Notes: generated by a model not told the origin, from the sequence alone. Shown: positions 46,024 through 58,471, counted from the first letter of the stretch. The stretch: DNA of 64,000 bases from Calonectria ilicicola (GCA_020809705.1 CP085834.1:3844001-3908000); one strand, 5' to 3'. Made by a program: numbers and translations.

Positions 46024-48735
46024 CAAGCAACGCTATCATGACTTTCATTGGAAGGGTTTTCTCAAGTCCATACTGCCTCATGGAAAACGCGAAAGCTGTC
46101 ATATATTGAGACAGAATTATTGAGATTTTACTACACTTTGGCCAATGATACAGTAGTATTTTGTGTGTAGAAATATTCTAAATCCGTGACTCAACAGATG
46201 ACTATGTAGACGCGGTTTCTGTCACAGAAATGCCAGCACAGCTTGCACCAAGTGATACTAGAACTAAACCCGGTGTGTGTGAGGCCGGTGTAGAGGATTT
46301 ATGTTGGATTGGGCATGCTGAAAGTAATCAATTAATCTCGCACCGCACTTGGACGAATAGCTTCATAAAAAGAGAAATCTTGGGTCTGAGATCATGTTTT
46401 GTCGACTACAAAGAGACGCAGAGCTGGTGGTTCTTCAGCCTGCACCGCCATAGCCCCATGCAAGTCTCCTGCCCCAGGGCTATTAGCTCGAACGTTAGCT
46501 TCTCGCATGTTCTCTGTGGGGACCTGGTAGGACTCCTACGTAGGGCCATTTTGGGATTTCTGGAAACCAACACCCTCTGGATATCAACGCTCAAATTGAT
46601 CTTGTGAGAAGTTTTTTCCCGGCCCGCATGACACGATTGCACTCGAAGTCACTAGCGACGATACATAGGAATCCGACTTCTTTTCTCATGAATCTGGGGA
46701 AAGGTACTATGCACAGGATCTCTTAAAGACAAATTCTTTCGAGAAGAGGTTCGGTCAATGTTGCCTAATAAACTATAGGACGGCTGAAATCACGGGTAGA
46801 AGGAATTACGTTCACTTCAGCCTTCATTACACCAATTGGGTCGCTCACCCAATCACCCTCTCTAAGTAAAGAGCTACCCACGGAGGTACCGAAGGGTAGG
46901 ACTACGATTAAAAGACGGCCCCTAATCCTTCGCCGACTTCCGGCCAAGGCGGAGCAATGCCACATCATCAATGGAATGATTTATGAAACAGGTGGTCAGC
47001 ATCCAACAAGTCCATCGAACCTCTCCGCTTAAACCACTTCGGCAAGCCCTCTCGCTGAAATTATGCTATTTTCTTTTGAAGACGTCAAACCTAACTCACA
47101 AAAAAGGTGCCCGTAAATTGAATTGATGCAACGAGACAATTGTGGTTTAGAGGCTTTTTCATGCCAGAAAATTGCTGTCTCGAAGGCAAGGAAAACCAGT
47201 GGCTGCCTTGGGAATTTGGGGCCTCACTTCAGGTATCACGTCGCGTCGCATCATGTTGCGCTAATTGTCTGAACAGGGAACCCTTGTGTAGAACGGGTGA
47301 ATCCTTCAATTGCTTCTTATTTGCAAATTGCTGTGTAAACATTAACTTTCCAGTCACCATTCACTGAGTTAAGTGGACATGATTTTTCCCTTTCTTTCTT
47401 GCCAACACATCAGTCATGACTCCCCCGCTAGTTTCAGTTCCCGAATTTCCGAGTCAATTATCCTACATCCTTGCTCAGGTCGGCTTGTCGGTGCCAATTT
47501 TCGGGTAATTAACCAGTAGTCATTAATGTGATGAATTAATAAGTGCAGTGCGGCAGGGCACCATTCAAACCAGTTGGCATGGTTGCGAAAGTCCTAATTC
47601 CCGTATCCAACAGCGAGAGCGCTATCATCGCAGTCGACCCACTGCGTAGCTTCGGCTGTGATCCTGGTTGAAGTGAGGACGTGCAGCTACAGTTGAGGTC
47701 GCTTAGCGTGACCAAGCCTCCATTGACGTGGTAGTGATTACCTCTGATTGGTCAAAGAAGAGCAGAAGGATTGGGCTGAGCAAAGGGGCTGTGATCTTGG
47801 GGTGCTTGCCTGTTTCTCGAGTTTTGGGGGTCATAAATGTTCCTCAGTACATCAGGTCCTTCAATATTGTAGTGAGAAAGCCTGTAACTATCGGGAATGA
47901 GGTAAGAAGGATGCCAAGCTATGGATTTCGCAATTTCAAGCGCCGCGATAGACTTGATTGGGAAGATTACTGTAGATCATGGCCCCGCAATCAGACCAAG
48001 CTAAATTCACATGCAGGTAGATTCCGTCTCTCTGGGCTAGTAACCCCCCCAGGCCAGGCTATCGGGAGTGTCTGCGTCTGAATTGCAAATTGAAAAATTG
48101 CTAAAGTATATTTTAAAGGCAAAATGGCCAGAGAACTGGTGACTGGGATACTATATCCAATTTGGAACCTCATACTCATCATTTTATCCTCTGGATGTTC
48201 AATAATAGACCACCACCACATGGAACCGTGACGGATGCGTGACAGGGAAATTGATTGGTTTATTGGCATCGCCTTAGGAACACGTCCAACCAACAGGTCT
48301 TTGGACCCCGTTTGTTCAACTGCAACCCTGCATTTTGGCGGTTGTTGGTTCCTCGCTACAAGAGGATCTACAGTCAGGCGTCACTTTTTACCCCGTGAAA
48401 AGCTGTTTCCCGCTCCACAAACGAATCCCGATTTTGAAATCCGCTTCCGCGTTGGGATTTGTTCCCGCATTGCAGATTCTGCAGTGTAGGCACTTGCATC
48501 ACAGGATGGAATAAGAGTCGTTTGCCAATGCCACACTGCGGGACAGTTCCGCAGACGAATCCTCATTTTACAAGAGGGAATTTTCAAGTATAAAGAGGTA
48601 GCAACTCTCTCGTTTTGTTCCAAGTCTTGGACACCAACTCAATCTCAACCTCCTCAACACAAACCTTACTCGCTACAAAAAAAACCCCTTCAAGCCAAGA
48701 ACATTCGACATTCTTCAAAGTTATTGTCTCTCATC
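46024..48735. other. Long intergenic region
   Basis: About 2.7 kb without a convincing gene. A short frame near 47416 (start MTPPLVSV) could begin an exon but no continuation was found. The right end is the promoter of the eight-Cys secreted peptide. Confidence 0.5.
48589..48594 (+). promoter_or_regulatory. TATA box of the secreted peptide gene
   Basis: TATAAA about 142 bp upstream of the ATG at 48736, with a CAA/CT-rich leader between. This is typical of strongly expressed fungal genes. Confidence 0.5.
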
Positions 48736-48984
48736 ATGCATTTCTCCAAGATCATCCTTAGCATCACCTCTCTAGCCATGGCGGCCCATGCTGCCAACAT
48801 CCCGAACAAGGGGATTTACTTAGAGGAGAGGCAAACAGGTGTTGCCTGCAGTGAAGGCCTCAAGATGTGCTTTGGTAACAACGTTTACCAATGCAACGGT
48901 AGCAACCAATTTTTCCTTGTCACCGAGTGCACAAGCGGCTGCTGTATCAACAGCGGTCAGGTAGACGCGTACTGCAACTGCTAA
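48736..48984 (+). CDS. Small secreted cysteine-rich protein (8 Cys)
   Basis: Intronless 82-aa precursor. The start at 48736 begins a clear signal peptide (MHFSKIILSITSLAMAAHA, about 19 residues). The mature part has eight Cys spaced C-x6-C-x7-C-x11-C-x3-CC-x10-C-x1-C, so up to four disulfides are possible. A dibasic-like spot near the mature N-terminus (ERQ) may be a processing point. The spacing does not match hydrophobins, defensins or LysM, and I do not recognise a named family. Possible roles are a cell-wall, antimicrobial or effector-like protein; none is shown by the sequence. TATA and leader features suggest strong, regulated expression. Confidence 0.82.
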   Translation: MHFSKIILSITSLAMAAHAANIPNKGIYLEERQTGVACSEGLKMCFGNNVYQCNGSNQFFLVTECTSGCCINSGQVDAYCNC

Positions 48985-49467
48985 ATCAACCGCTCTGGCG
49001 CGGGAGTGGTGTTTCTCAACGCCCATGGATAACCCAGTCCGAGGAAGATTTTGTATTTGCAAGTTGTTTGCGCGGAAGACGAAGGACATGAGATTCTCGA
49101 TAGTTGGAAGGGCATGGTTATTTCAGAATCATTAACGTTATTTCGATCTGGGAAGGGATTGAATGAATGGTATTTAATCTACTAGAACAGACTTTAACAA
49201 GATTCGAAATTGGAATGGAGTTGTTCAGTCTTCATTGCTATCTTCTAGATTCGGTTGCTAAATACTGGATTTACTGCGATTCCATTTCTGTCACGATTTT
49301 GATAAATCATGGGCTAGACGATTTTATTCCGTAATGATAGTAGTGAATATGTATAAAGTACTCCGTAGGATGTATATTATGTATCAAACATTGGCACAGC
49401 GACATCAAGCGTTGTAACTAGTAAAGAGCCGGATCGCGAGACGTATTGTCCCATCAATCAAACTCAA
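48985..49467. other. Intergenic, no gene recognised
   Basis: Convergent 3' flanks of the secreted peptide gene and the amino-acid transporter gene. No other signal was seen. Confidence 0.5.
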
Positions 49468-51032
49468 CTAACTTGAGTTACTATTATCAGCGCAAGAGAA
49501 TGCAGAGCTGATTTCTCCGCTTGCATATGCATCAATGACATTTTGAATGACGCCGTATGTACCGCCAATAGTAAGAAATGCGGACAGCGCAATCAAAAGC
49601 CAGTGAAGCCAATAAATAATAGCCTGCAAGAAAGTCCCCCTTCGGTAGTATTGATGATCGTAAATCCACAGGTAGCCTGGCAAACCTAGGGCGAGTGGCG
49701 AGAAGGTCAAGCTGCCGGCGAGCGCTAGCAGGTAATTGAAGATGGGAATTCCTGAGGCAAGTAAGAATGAAACGATGCTCAAAGCGGCGGTACAGCCTAA
49801 CCAAACACCCCAATGAACAAAAGAATTCTTCTGCAAATGTTCAGAGTTTCGAAGCAGTCGGACGAACAAGTACTTGGCTGCGACATGGACGTAGAGACAA
49901 GCACTAACAAGTAGGCCAATTAAGCCCACACCATACGCTGCTTTCTTAACAGTGCCACCAGCACTTCCAAGAGATGGTGAGGCTACCCATTTTCCACACC
50001 ACCGATAAACAACCAAGCTAAAGGTGAGGTAACTGGCGCCCACAAATCCCATGCAGAGATAGACTGCTTTCTTGTAGTCCTTGGGCTTTCGCATCTCTGA
50101 AATGACAGGAAGAAAGGCCGATGTTCCAGCACTAGAGCAGAAAATCGAGGCTACAGACGTGATGCCTGCAACAAAGGTTGGGTGGCCTATGACACGGTAT
50201 CCAAGCTCGAAATCTCCCGTTTGTGGAGCAGCAGCTGGGCGATCCAAAGTTGTGACTCCAACACTATTGTTTCAAATCGTCTTGTCAGCAAACCTACTCT
50301 CAAGGACCCGAAGATAACGTATTAGACATGACTTACACAACAATAAAAACGGCAACGAAGACGGAAATGAATCCCGCCCAAGTAAGCCAAGCAATCTTCT
50401 CAAATTTTCGTACGCTGGCCAAGATAAAAACTGCAATTGTGCAGACTAGGGAAAAATAGTTTGTGCAGATGGCGTGATTTGAAAGGGCATTGAGAGCAGT
50501 TGAAGAACCGGAGATGCCCGACGCACCAACGATGGCAAAGGTAACGAGAAAGATGATTCCTACTATTTCACGCATCCATTTACCACCAACAACTTCGGCC
50601 ATATCGGCGATTGAGTGACATCCTTCGTGAGAGTTGCGGAAATTTCCTTGCACGATAGCGCCGTATGTGTTGAGGAGTTGCCAGCCAATAACATTGATGG
50701 CACCAGGCAGTGCACCCAGCACATACATGGACGACGGAATGGTGAGAACGCCCGTAGCAAAAATGACTGTAAAGTAATTTCGTTAGTCTTCGAAATGTTC
50801 TATGTAGCGTGAGCCACCTGAGTGGGAAAGTAGTCGTACGTTTGAGAAAGATCACCGATGTGTGGATCCAGCCAACGGTTCGAAAATCCACATTGCCTTC
50901 GCCCCTCTTGAAGACTTCAAATCGGTCTTCATTGTCCTCGATTTTACCTGGGCGAATGCTGCTGCCGCTGCTGTTGCGCCCTTGAGCGGGCGCGATGGCA
51001 TCTTCGCCCTTGGGCTCGCCAGTTGTGGCCAT
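49468..51032 (-). CDS. Amino acid transporter, AAAP family
   Basis: Predicted 11-helix transporter of about 472 aa in three exons: 51032-50840, 50766-50337 and 50263-49468, with two 73-bp introns. An acidic, hydrophilic N-terminus is followed by GWIHTSVIFLKLIFATGVLTIPSSMYVLGALPG, the entry motif of fungal AAAP permeases. Helices follow with VGASGISGSSTALNALSNH and IFCSSAGTSAFLPVISEMRKPKDYKKA, the latter conserved in Mtr- and Avt-related proteins. It likely moves neutral or aromatic amino acids or related nitrogen compounds with protons. It heads the right-hand nitrogen block, and GATA elements lie upstream. Confidence 0.88.
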
Positions 51033-51883
51033 GGTAGAGAGTTTTCAAGGGTTTGCTCTGGTTTACCCTATGCTTTTGCGAAAAAAATAAAGGTGCAAAA
51101 AGAAACGCCTCTCAGAGTCACTGACGAATCTGGAAACTTGATTGACCAGGTGCAATTGGGGCATATGGAAACCATGCAATGATATAAATGAACGAAGCAG
51201 AGAATATGGATATGCACGACGATAAAGGATGCACCATGCACTAGCTTGGCCAAGGCAGTCCCCAGCCGATTCTAGGTCTAGCTAACAGGCCCTAAGATAA
51301 GCTATCTGGGGTTTTCGCATGTTGTGGATTTACTCCGCAGCATATCATTGGGGTTCGAAACGGCAAGCAAAGTTGTAATGTCTAGTGGAAGCGCTTGTGA
51401 TTAGCGTGGTGATAGTGGGGCCCTATAATGGAGATTTGGGGTAAGATAAGTAGCAGAACGCCTCCAACAAAGCGGGGCATTGGAGGTTTATCGGGCAGAT
51501 GGAAACCTTGTAATATCCTGACGAGTCATGTTGAGAGCTTTTCTGTGGCCTGATGTGAAGGGATGATAGATTCCGGAAACGTAATTGCCAACCATGATCA
51601 AGTCATCAGATGAAGTCACGCTCGCTTATCGTCTCGGTAAATTTCTCATAGTGACACGATCTTCGTATAACCAAGTTGCAGAATTGATGCCGAAATTTCT
51701 GTGCCTGTAGTAACAGTTAGGTGGTCGGAAATCTTAGACGTATGAGATCATGTGGCACTTGTGAGGAAAGCTTGTCTTATTTAGGATGGGATGGGATGGG
51801 ATGATACATCGTCACGGGAAAAGGTGTTTCATTATTTGATTTAATCATGATTTTATTAAACAATTCAGTAATTTACACGATTT
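51033..51883. other. Intergenic 5' region of the AAAP gene
   Basis: Upstream of the transporter and downstream of the hydrolase gene, both on the minus strand. It has the GATA elements and a (GGATG)4 tandem repeat at 51784-51803. No gene was recognised. Confidence 0.5.
51295..51307. promoter_or_regulatory. GATA palindrome upstream of the AAAP transporter
   Basis: AGATAAGCTATCT, two face-to-face GATA cores, lies about 260 bp upstream of the transporter ATG. A further GATAAG is at 51445-51450. AreA-type GATA factors bind HGATAR. Confidence 0.45.
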
Positions 51884-53016
51884 TTATTTCTGAAGCATTG
51901 CTCCCGCTGGGGCTGGCATCAATGCACCTGGCGCGGGCCTATTCTTGCTCTTGAAATCATCCGTCACCTGCGCCATTGTTACAAACTCAACTCCCTCATG
52001 CTTCTTGAAGTGTTCAATTAATCTGCCCAAATAGAAGTATTAGTAAATTTTCTGCAACTCGGTCAAGTATCAGTGCGCATACGTATACCTTTCGTGCATC
52101 AGGAGAGCATGCGGCCGCCCCGACACGTCAGGGTGGATGGTCATAGGGAACACAAACTCGTCGTACTCGCGGTAGAAATAGTCAAAATGATCCCTCCAGA
52201 TATCCTCCACATCACGAGCGTTGACAAAGCCGTGGCTATTTGGCGCTGCCTTGATGAACATCATTGGTGGTAAGTCATCGAGATACCAATTGGTCGGAAT
52301 CTCCACCAGCCCTGTATCAGCGCCCTTTTTCAGCGGCTTCATCCAATCCTCGGCTTTCTTTTTATAGTCAATTTTTGTCCAAGACTCTCCAGTATTTAGG
52401 TAGTATGCCTGGCAGTCATGGTGAGCCATGCTGTGGTCATATTCAATACCGTAGTCTAAGAGGAGCTGAGCACCTTCAGCACTGGTCTCCCACCTGCCAC
52501 GATCGCGTAATTGTGAGACACATAGTCATTTAATTTGTTTCTGATAGAAAGGTACTTACCAGGGAGCAACACTTCCGCGTGGCGGCTTGCCTCCGCAGAA
52601 GTTAGTCAGCATGCGATATGTCTTATCCAACACGTCACGTTGCTGTTCAATGGTCATATCGGTGGGGTTTTCATGCGAATAGCCATGTAAACCGATCTCA
52701 TGTCCTGCGTCTCGAACTGCAGCCATGTGCTCGGGAAATGTTTCTAAACTATGACCCGGAATGAACCAGGTGGTCTTGATGTCGTACTTGGCGAACAGCT
52801 TTAGCAATCGTTGAGTACCAATTGTGCCTGCAAAAATGCCTAAGCAGATAGCTATTGTCAATTTTTGTAATTTGAAAGAGCAGCATAGTTGAGTGGAAAT
52901 GTTTGTATACCTCTGCTAATATCGTTGGGTGAGTCTTCACCACCATACGACCCTAGCCAACCAGAGACAGCATCGACGTCAACGCCATAGGTGATGAGAA
53001 CGCGCTTTTTGACCAT
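51884..53016 (-). CDS. NodB/PuuE-like polysaccharide-deacetylase-fold hydrolase
   Basis: Four-exon gene for about 309 aa: 53016-52911, 52839-52560, 52493-52089 and 52022-51884, with introns of 66-71 bp. The fold is shown by an N-terminal [12 protein letters not shown] block (the Asp positions of the NodB metal site), [16 protein letters not shown], and the His-x3-His metal pair in [10 protein letters not shown]. This cytosolic subgroup, without a signal peptide, includes PuuE-type allantoinases and bacterial cyclic imide hydrolases as well as HP0310-type deacetylases. I therefore favour a small-molecule C-N hydrolase over a secreted chitin deacetylase. It is divergent from the zinc ADH gene and shares a GATA-rich promoter with it. 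Confidence 0.85.
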
Positions 53017-53515
53017 GATGAATCAATAAAAAAAATCAGCTTTTTGCGTTTGACTTGACGCAAATTTTGGTAGGATCAATAGCGAATTGAAATCCAAAGT
53101 CTGAAGCGTTGAGGTTTAATAAGAGGGAGACAATGTGGCGTTGTCTGCTGAACCAATAAGGCCAGGATTTTACTTTTGGGATGGTTCATTATGGTTTGTA
53201 AGTGCCACGATAAGTTATCTAGCGTCGTTGCACCACATGGTCAAGGGAGGTTCTAGAATGTGGGGCGCATTTGGAGCTTATCCCATGATGGGGTAAAAGT
53301 ATCTTGGAGACATCACCAGAGCTGGCTCACGCAATTCGATGGGGTTATTCCAGCGGGCCACAATGAGTTCATCTGACATTTTAGAGTGAAATATCGTTAT
53401 CTAAAAATTGACACTAGCTGATACCGGGTCATAATTGCCACAGGATATTGTAGAAGTTTCTCCCTGAATCCTAATAAACCAGTTTTTGAAGTTGATGGCT
53501 TTTCCAGTACTCGAA
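53017..53515. promoter_or_regulatory. Divergent promoter with four GATA elements
   Basis: Between the hydrolase and ADH genes: GATAAG at 53209-53214 directly followed by TTATCT at 53215-53220, then CTTATC at 53277-53282 and TTATCT at 53397-53402. Four GATA cores in about 500 bp, two of them back to back, suggest control by an AreA-type nitrogen regulator. This is inference from sites only. Confidence 0.5.
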
Positions 53516-54733
53516 ATGACAAGCGCTAATATTCCAAAATACATGCGAGCAGCGCAAATTCAAGCGGTTAGTTGATATTCAAATACTTAACTTGGTTGAG
53601 GGAAACCAGTTAACGTTGTGGCAGTTCAACAGGCCATACGAACTGGTGACCACTGAAGTCCCCAAAATCAAAGACCATGAGCTACTCATCAAGATTCATG
53701 TGGCAGGCTTCTGCCATTCAGACTTCCAAGTCCTAAATGGAGAGTTCGAATGCAATTTGCCCATAATACCATCTCATGAGCCCGCTGGGGTTATTGTGCA
53801 AGTAGGGCCCAAGGCTGGGGCATCCTGGAAGATTGGAAACCGAGTGGGCGCGCTCAACTTCAAAAACGCATGCTCCGAATGTCCCGGATGTAAATTGTCC
53901 CAGCGTCTTAAAAAGAACTTGGATCCAAGGATTTGCGCCAAACGTGAAATGGCCGGGTTCAAAGATGATGGTTGCTTCGCGGAGTACATGGCTGTCGATC
54001 CCGCCACGACAGTACTATTGCCAGAGTCTCTGCCGTTTGATCAAGCTGCACCGCTCATGTGTGCTGGGGTAAGTGCAAATCTAATAAGAAAAAGTACAAT
54101 GGGTATCTAAAAGAAAGTACTGACCTGGAGTAGGCAACTGTATGGGCAGCGTTGGAGAAAGCAACCGCAGGTTTAGAACCCGGCGCGGCTGTTGCTATCA
54201 TTGGAATAGGGGGCCTCGGACACTTGGGAGTCCAATTCACCAAAGCAATGGGATTTCGTGCCATAGCGATTGATAGCCGGGAAGCTGGCCGCACGCTAGC
54301 GTATGAAGTTCCGAAAGGTCTTGAACCTGATTTAGTTCTTGGTTCAACTCAAGGTGAGGAGACTGCCAAGAAAATCATCGATTTTACAAATGGTGAAGGG
54401 GCTGCGGGTGCTGTGGTTTGTACAGATTCACTAGAGGTAAACTCATGGGCATTGGGGATTCTTCGCTTTGGTGCTACTATGGTGGCTCTTGGTCTACCTC
54501 CAGACCAGTGGAGGTTTGACTCTAAGCTGATGGTGTTTCGGGAACTGGTAATTGCTGGAAGCTATGTTGCAAGTGCAGATTCCGTCAAAAGGATGATGAA
54601 AATCGTAGAGACTGGAAAAATAAGATCTCAAGTTACAAGTGTGACCTTTGACGAGATCCCGAATATCATAGAGGTCTATAGAGACAAGAGATTCAAGGGA
54701 CGTCTTGTGGTTCAAGTGGCCGGAGAGATTTAA
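53516..54733 (+). CDS. Zinc-dependent alcohol dehydrogenase (MDR)
   Basis: Three-exon gene for about 369 aa: 53516-53566, 53610-54068 and 54134-54733, with introns of 43 and 65 bp. A small first exon (MTSANIPKYMRAAQIQA) supplies a real start; the larger frame otherwise begins only at TTG. Catalytic zinc ligands: Cys in GFCHSD and His in SHEPAG. The structural-zinc lobe has CSECPGC with a fourth Cys farther on (RICAK), so spacing is longer than usual. The NAD-binding motif is GIGGLGHLG at about residues 195-203. It oxidises or reduces an alcohol/aldehyde pair. Its neighbours suggest a role after C-N hydrolysis in the same pathway. Confidence 0.88.
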
Positions 54734-55591
54734 ATGGTAGATTGTTATAGGCTAAAACCCTAGAAACGGATCGTGGTCTCTAATACATAAGTGGCATCCT
54801 ATAGTAGACTCCCCGAAAGATCGTCTCTGTGTGACATCCTCACCTTTGGCATCGCAGAACTCAACTGCTCCAGATGTTGGCTTGATAGCTGGGAGAATAG
54901 GCACACAAATAACTAAATAAATGGATAATAAAAAAAATATATACTTAAACTTTTTATTTATTTATATTTTATTTTTATATTCTTAATTAGAAAATGCTCA
55001 GAAAAGTATAGCGAGTACAATGATTCAAGGATTGTATTGTATGATATGGAAAATCAAGTAATTTTGCCAGAGCATGGGCTCCCACTCACTACATTGGATC
55101 TTCGGTATGTCTTAATTTGTCATTCATTATGAGAACCATTGGTTGAACAATTGCATCAGAGTCCACTTGAAGCGTTTTTTTTTTCTGCAACCTTTTTCTT
55201 TTCTCCGCCAGGGGCGAATTTTGACATCAGTTGACGCATATGTGTTGTTGGAGTGCAAGCTCCACACTAACGTCTCCAACACAATAAGCCTCCAAAACAC
55301 TGTCCCCACATCTCCACTACAACTGGCATGTTTCTTCTGCTTGGCATTGAACCCCATTCTGATAGCTACGCCATGAAGTTTGGTGAAGCTAATTCCCAAA
55401 AAATGTGTCACAGATTCAATTTTTAAGCGCATTCTCGTTTGGATGAGAGACCCAATTCTACTACTATGAGTGGTGCTGATCTTTAAATACCAACGTGGTG
55501 GTTATTCTAGGTGGTATCCGATACTAAAAGACTGATATCAATATTTGCTAGTTCGTCTTGTGAATTCTCAAATTCAGTAGACTCATTCGAC
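54734..55591. other. Intergenic, AT-rich
   Basis: 3' flank of the ADH gene and promoter of the amidase. It is very AT-rich at 54915-54990. No gene was recognised. Confidence 0.5.
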
Positions 55592-57322
55592 ATGTCGGTG
55601 TTTTTCAAAGACCCTCTACCGTAAGCACATCCTGGGTCCCTTCATATTATAACGCTCACCTTTGCTCCAGGGGCAATCCGGTCCAACGTGGCGAGGCTGC
55701 AAATGTGTTGAAACAAATTGGGGTTGGTGTCAACGACCAGGATGCTGCCGAATTTGATCAACTACTTGCGGCTGTTCATGACTGCGCGGAACAAATATCT
55801 AAATTCCCTGATTATCAGCCGGTTCCCGATTTTGAAAAGTATCCTCGTCAGAACATTCACCGACCAGCAGCTGATGAGCAAGTCTTTGGCAATGCATGGG
55901 CACACAAATTTCTCATCCGAGGTAGTTCAGATGGATGTCTCTTAAAGGGAAAGTCTGTCTGTCTGAAGGACTGCATAGCTGTGGCTGGGGTGCCTCAGTT
56001 TTATGGCAGTGACGCATTTCCAGCCTGGACGCCCAGTACTGATGCCACTGTTGTGACTCGACTCCTTGACTCTGGTGCTGACATTGTGGGAACTGCGACA
56101 TGCGAAAACTTTTGCAATTCGACCTCTTCATTTACAAGTGCCCAGGGAACTGTTGACAATCCTCACCAGAAGGGTTACTCTGCTGGAGGAAGCACTTCTG
56201 GCGGGGCTGTATTGGTGGCCTCTGGTATTGTTGATTATGCCATCGGAGGAGATCAGGGAGGCAGTATTCGAGTGCCTGCTTCTCTTTGCGGTTGTAAGTT
56301 CTCATATACGCTATTTCTATTCAGTGGTTCCGTTGCTAACAATGTTGAATATAGGTGTTGGTTTGAAGCCAACACATGGATTAATTCCTTGGACTGGGAT
56401 TACAAGTGGCGATGCGATTAATGATCATGCAGGCCCACTTACACGATCAGTTCGTGATATTGCCTTGTGTCTTGATGCCATGGCAGGTTATGATGGCATT
56501 GATGATAGGTCTCTGAGTGCTGGAACAAATGGATCCCATGGCTATGCTCAATCATTGCCGAGTCGGATTTCTGGCTCTATGAGTTTGGCCGGCATGAGGA
56601 TTGGTATCTTGAAGGAAGGATTCTATCAAGATATAGTTCAGTCAGGTGTCAGAGACGTTGTGCTTGCTGCTGCAGAGAACTTCAAGAAACTGGGCGCGAC
56701 AGTTGAGGAAGTGTCCATGCCCTCCCACCTGGAAGGACCTGCTGTTTGGACAATCCAACAACGAATTGCCGGGACCTTGAACATACTCGGAAAAGCACAC
56801 GGGAGAAGAGTTCTCCATCTCACTGAGTTTGAACATGCAAGGCTCCCTTGGACTGAAGAGAACTTCAAAAAGCTCTTCCCGTCTACCCAAAACACAGTCA
56901 TTAACGGCCTGTACTTGATGGAAAAGTTTCCCGGTCTCTACGGCAAGGCTGTGAACCTTGGGCGTAAGATTAGCGACGACTATGAGCGGATATTCTCTAA
57001 ATTCGACGTACTTGTCATGCCGACCACGCCATATGTCGCGCCTCAACATGGGCAGCGTGGAACACCAAAACAATGTTTTGAGCCTAGCATTGGATTGACA
57101 ATCAACACAGCTATCTTTGACGTGACTGGGCATCCTGCAATGTCACTGCCAGTTGGAATGGCACCCGCCAAAGAAGACACCCGCGTATTATTACCGGTCG
57201 GTATGCAGATTGTGGGAGGTCTTTGGCAGGAGAAAAATATTTTGAAAGCGGGCCACGCTTGGGAGGCTACTTTCGGTTTGAAAGCTACAAATACTGCGAA
57301 TAGCCCAACGGTGAAGCTATAG
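55592..57322 (+). CDS. Amidase (amidase-signature family)
   Basis: Three-exon gene for about 539 aa: 55592-55620, 55671-56293 and 56355-57322, introns 50 and 61 bp. The Ser-cisSer-Lys triad is visible: Lys in KSVCLKDCIAVAG (about residue 105), cis-Ser in the glycine/serine loop SAGGSTSGG, and nucleophile Ser in GGDQGGSIRVPAS. It hydrolyses a carboxamide to acid and ammonia or amine; the substrate is not predictable. The second intron falls right after the catalytic-loop codons (LCGC/VGLKPTHG). The gene lies between the ADH and SDR genes, consistent with a shared amide-catabolic route. Confidence 0.92.
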
Positions 57323-57558
57323 ATGAAAAATTACTAAGGATTTTATGAAGGTTTATATGTAGACCATGCCATTTGTATTTTATCTTCTTTTGGCCTAGGC
57401 AATTGGCTCTCCCAAGAAATTAACTGGCTTCTCCATCTCAATTATCGAGTTCTACATTTATATAGTCCATTGTCCTTTCGGCATTCACCCTTATACTTGA
57501 TTATCTATTCTTGGTTTCCCTTCAGAGAAATTTTACCTGTTTACATACGGTTTTCTGT

Positions 57559-58471
57559 TTAATTAATGGTGTAACCTCCATCTACGACTAACGCATGTCC
57601 CTGAATGAACGAAGCTTCGGCTGAGCACAAAAAGAGCACCGCATCAGCTACTTCGTCAGGGGTTCCCATTCTCTGCATGGGAGCTATATCAATCGCAGGC
57701 TTTAATCTCTCAATTACCTCAGGGGAGCCGGTTGTTAGAGGCGTTTCAATAACACCAGGGCAAACGCAGTTGATTCGGATTCCGTCACGCGAGTAATCAA
57801 TCGCGTCGGATCGCGTCATGTTAATGATAGCAGCCTTTGAAGCGCAGTATGGGGCTACAATATTGTGAGTTGAGTTCTCCGAATAGTTCATGGAATTGCG
57901 ACAACTTACCGGCACCAGGTCGCGCAACGATTCCAAGCTGACTGGCAATATTCACAACGGCCCCTGTTTGCTTGGGATGGGCCTCGAGCGGTTCCTGCTT
58001 TAGCATTTGCCCGATCGCCGCCCTCGAAATAAGCCACGTCCCACGATAGTTGACGCGGGTGATGAGATCAAAAGACGAAATGCTGGTTTCTGTTGAACGC
58101 AAATCCTCTCCAAGGATGCCTGCACAATTAACAGCGTAGTCAATGCGTGAAAATTTGCTAGTGACATTGTTGGCAAACGAGGAAGCAAAGCCATCTTCAG
58201 AAACATCACCCTTTTGCGTCAAAACCTCCGCCTTTGAGTTTATCTCTAAGATGGAGCGTTTTGTTGTTGCGAGAGTGGCCTCGTTAATGTCTGTAATTGC
58301 CAGTTTTGAGCATCCAGATCTCGCAAATGCCCTCGCAACCGCAGCACCAATTCCTACAAAGCACATGGTGTAAGCAAAAGTCACTATATTTGTATGAGGT
58401 ACTACCATACCAGTCCCCCCGGCGCCAGTGACCATGGCAACGCCTGGTAACCGAGCAATTACTGCTGCCAT
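57559..58471 (-). CDS. Short-chain dehydrogenase/reductase (FabG-like)
   Basis: Three-exon gene for 266 aa: 58471-58411, 58353-57910 and 57854-57559, introns 57 and 55 bp. The cofactor motif TGAGGTGIG is formed across intron 1. NCAGI, the Ser of NIASQLG, and the Tyr-Lys pair in PYCASK (just after intron 2) give the full classical SDR active site. CPGVIETPL and VDGGY complete the family signature. NAD(P)-dependent oxidation of a hydroxyl or reduction of a ketone; the substrate is unknown. It is divergent from the C2H2 regulator. Confidence 0.92.

Noticed and set aside
46230..46607. 125-aa open frame on the plus strand
   Set aside because: No domain, no plausible start context and no splice partner; composition looks non-coding.
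47416..47680. Possible short exon beginning MTPPLVSV followed by a GTAATT donor
   Set aside because: I could not find an acceptor exon with a continuing frame, so a gene is not supported.
51784..51803. GGATG tandem repeat considered as telomere-like or a minisatellite
   Set aside because: Only four units of a simple 5-mer; not a telomeric repeat and too short to be informative.
53592..53610. TTG start for the zinc ADH
   Set aside because: A 17-codon first exon at 53516-53566 with a good ATG and GT-AG intron joins in frame and gives the typical ADH N-terminus.
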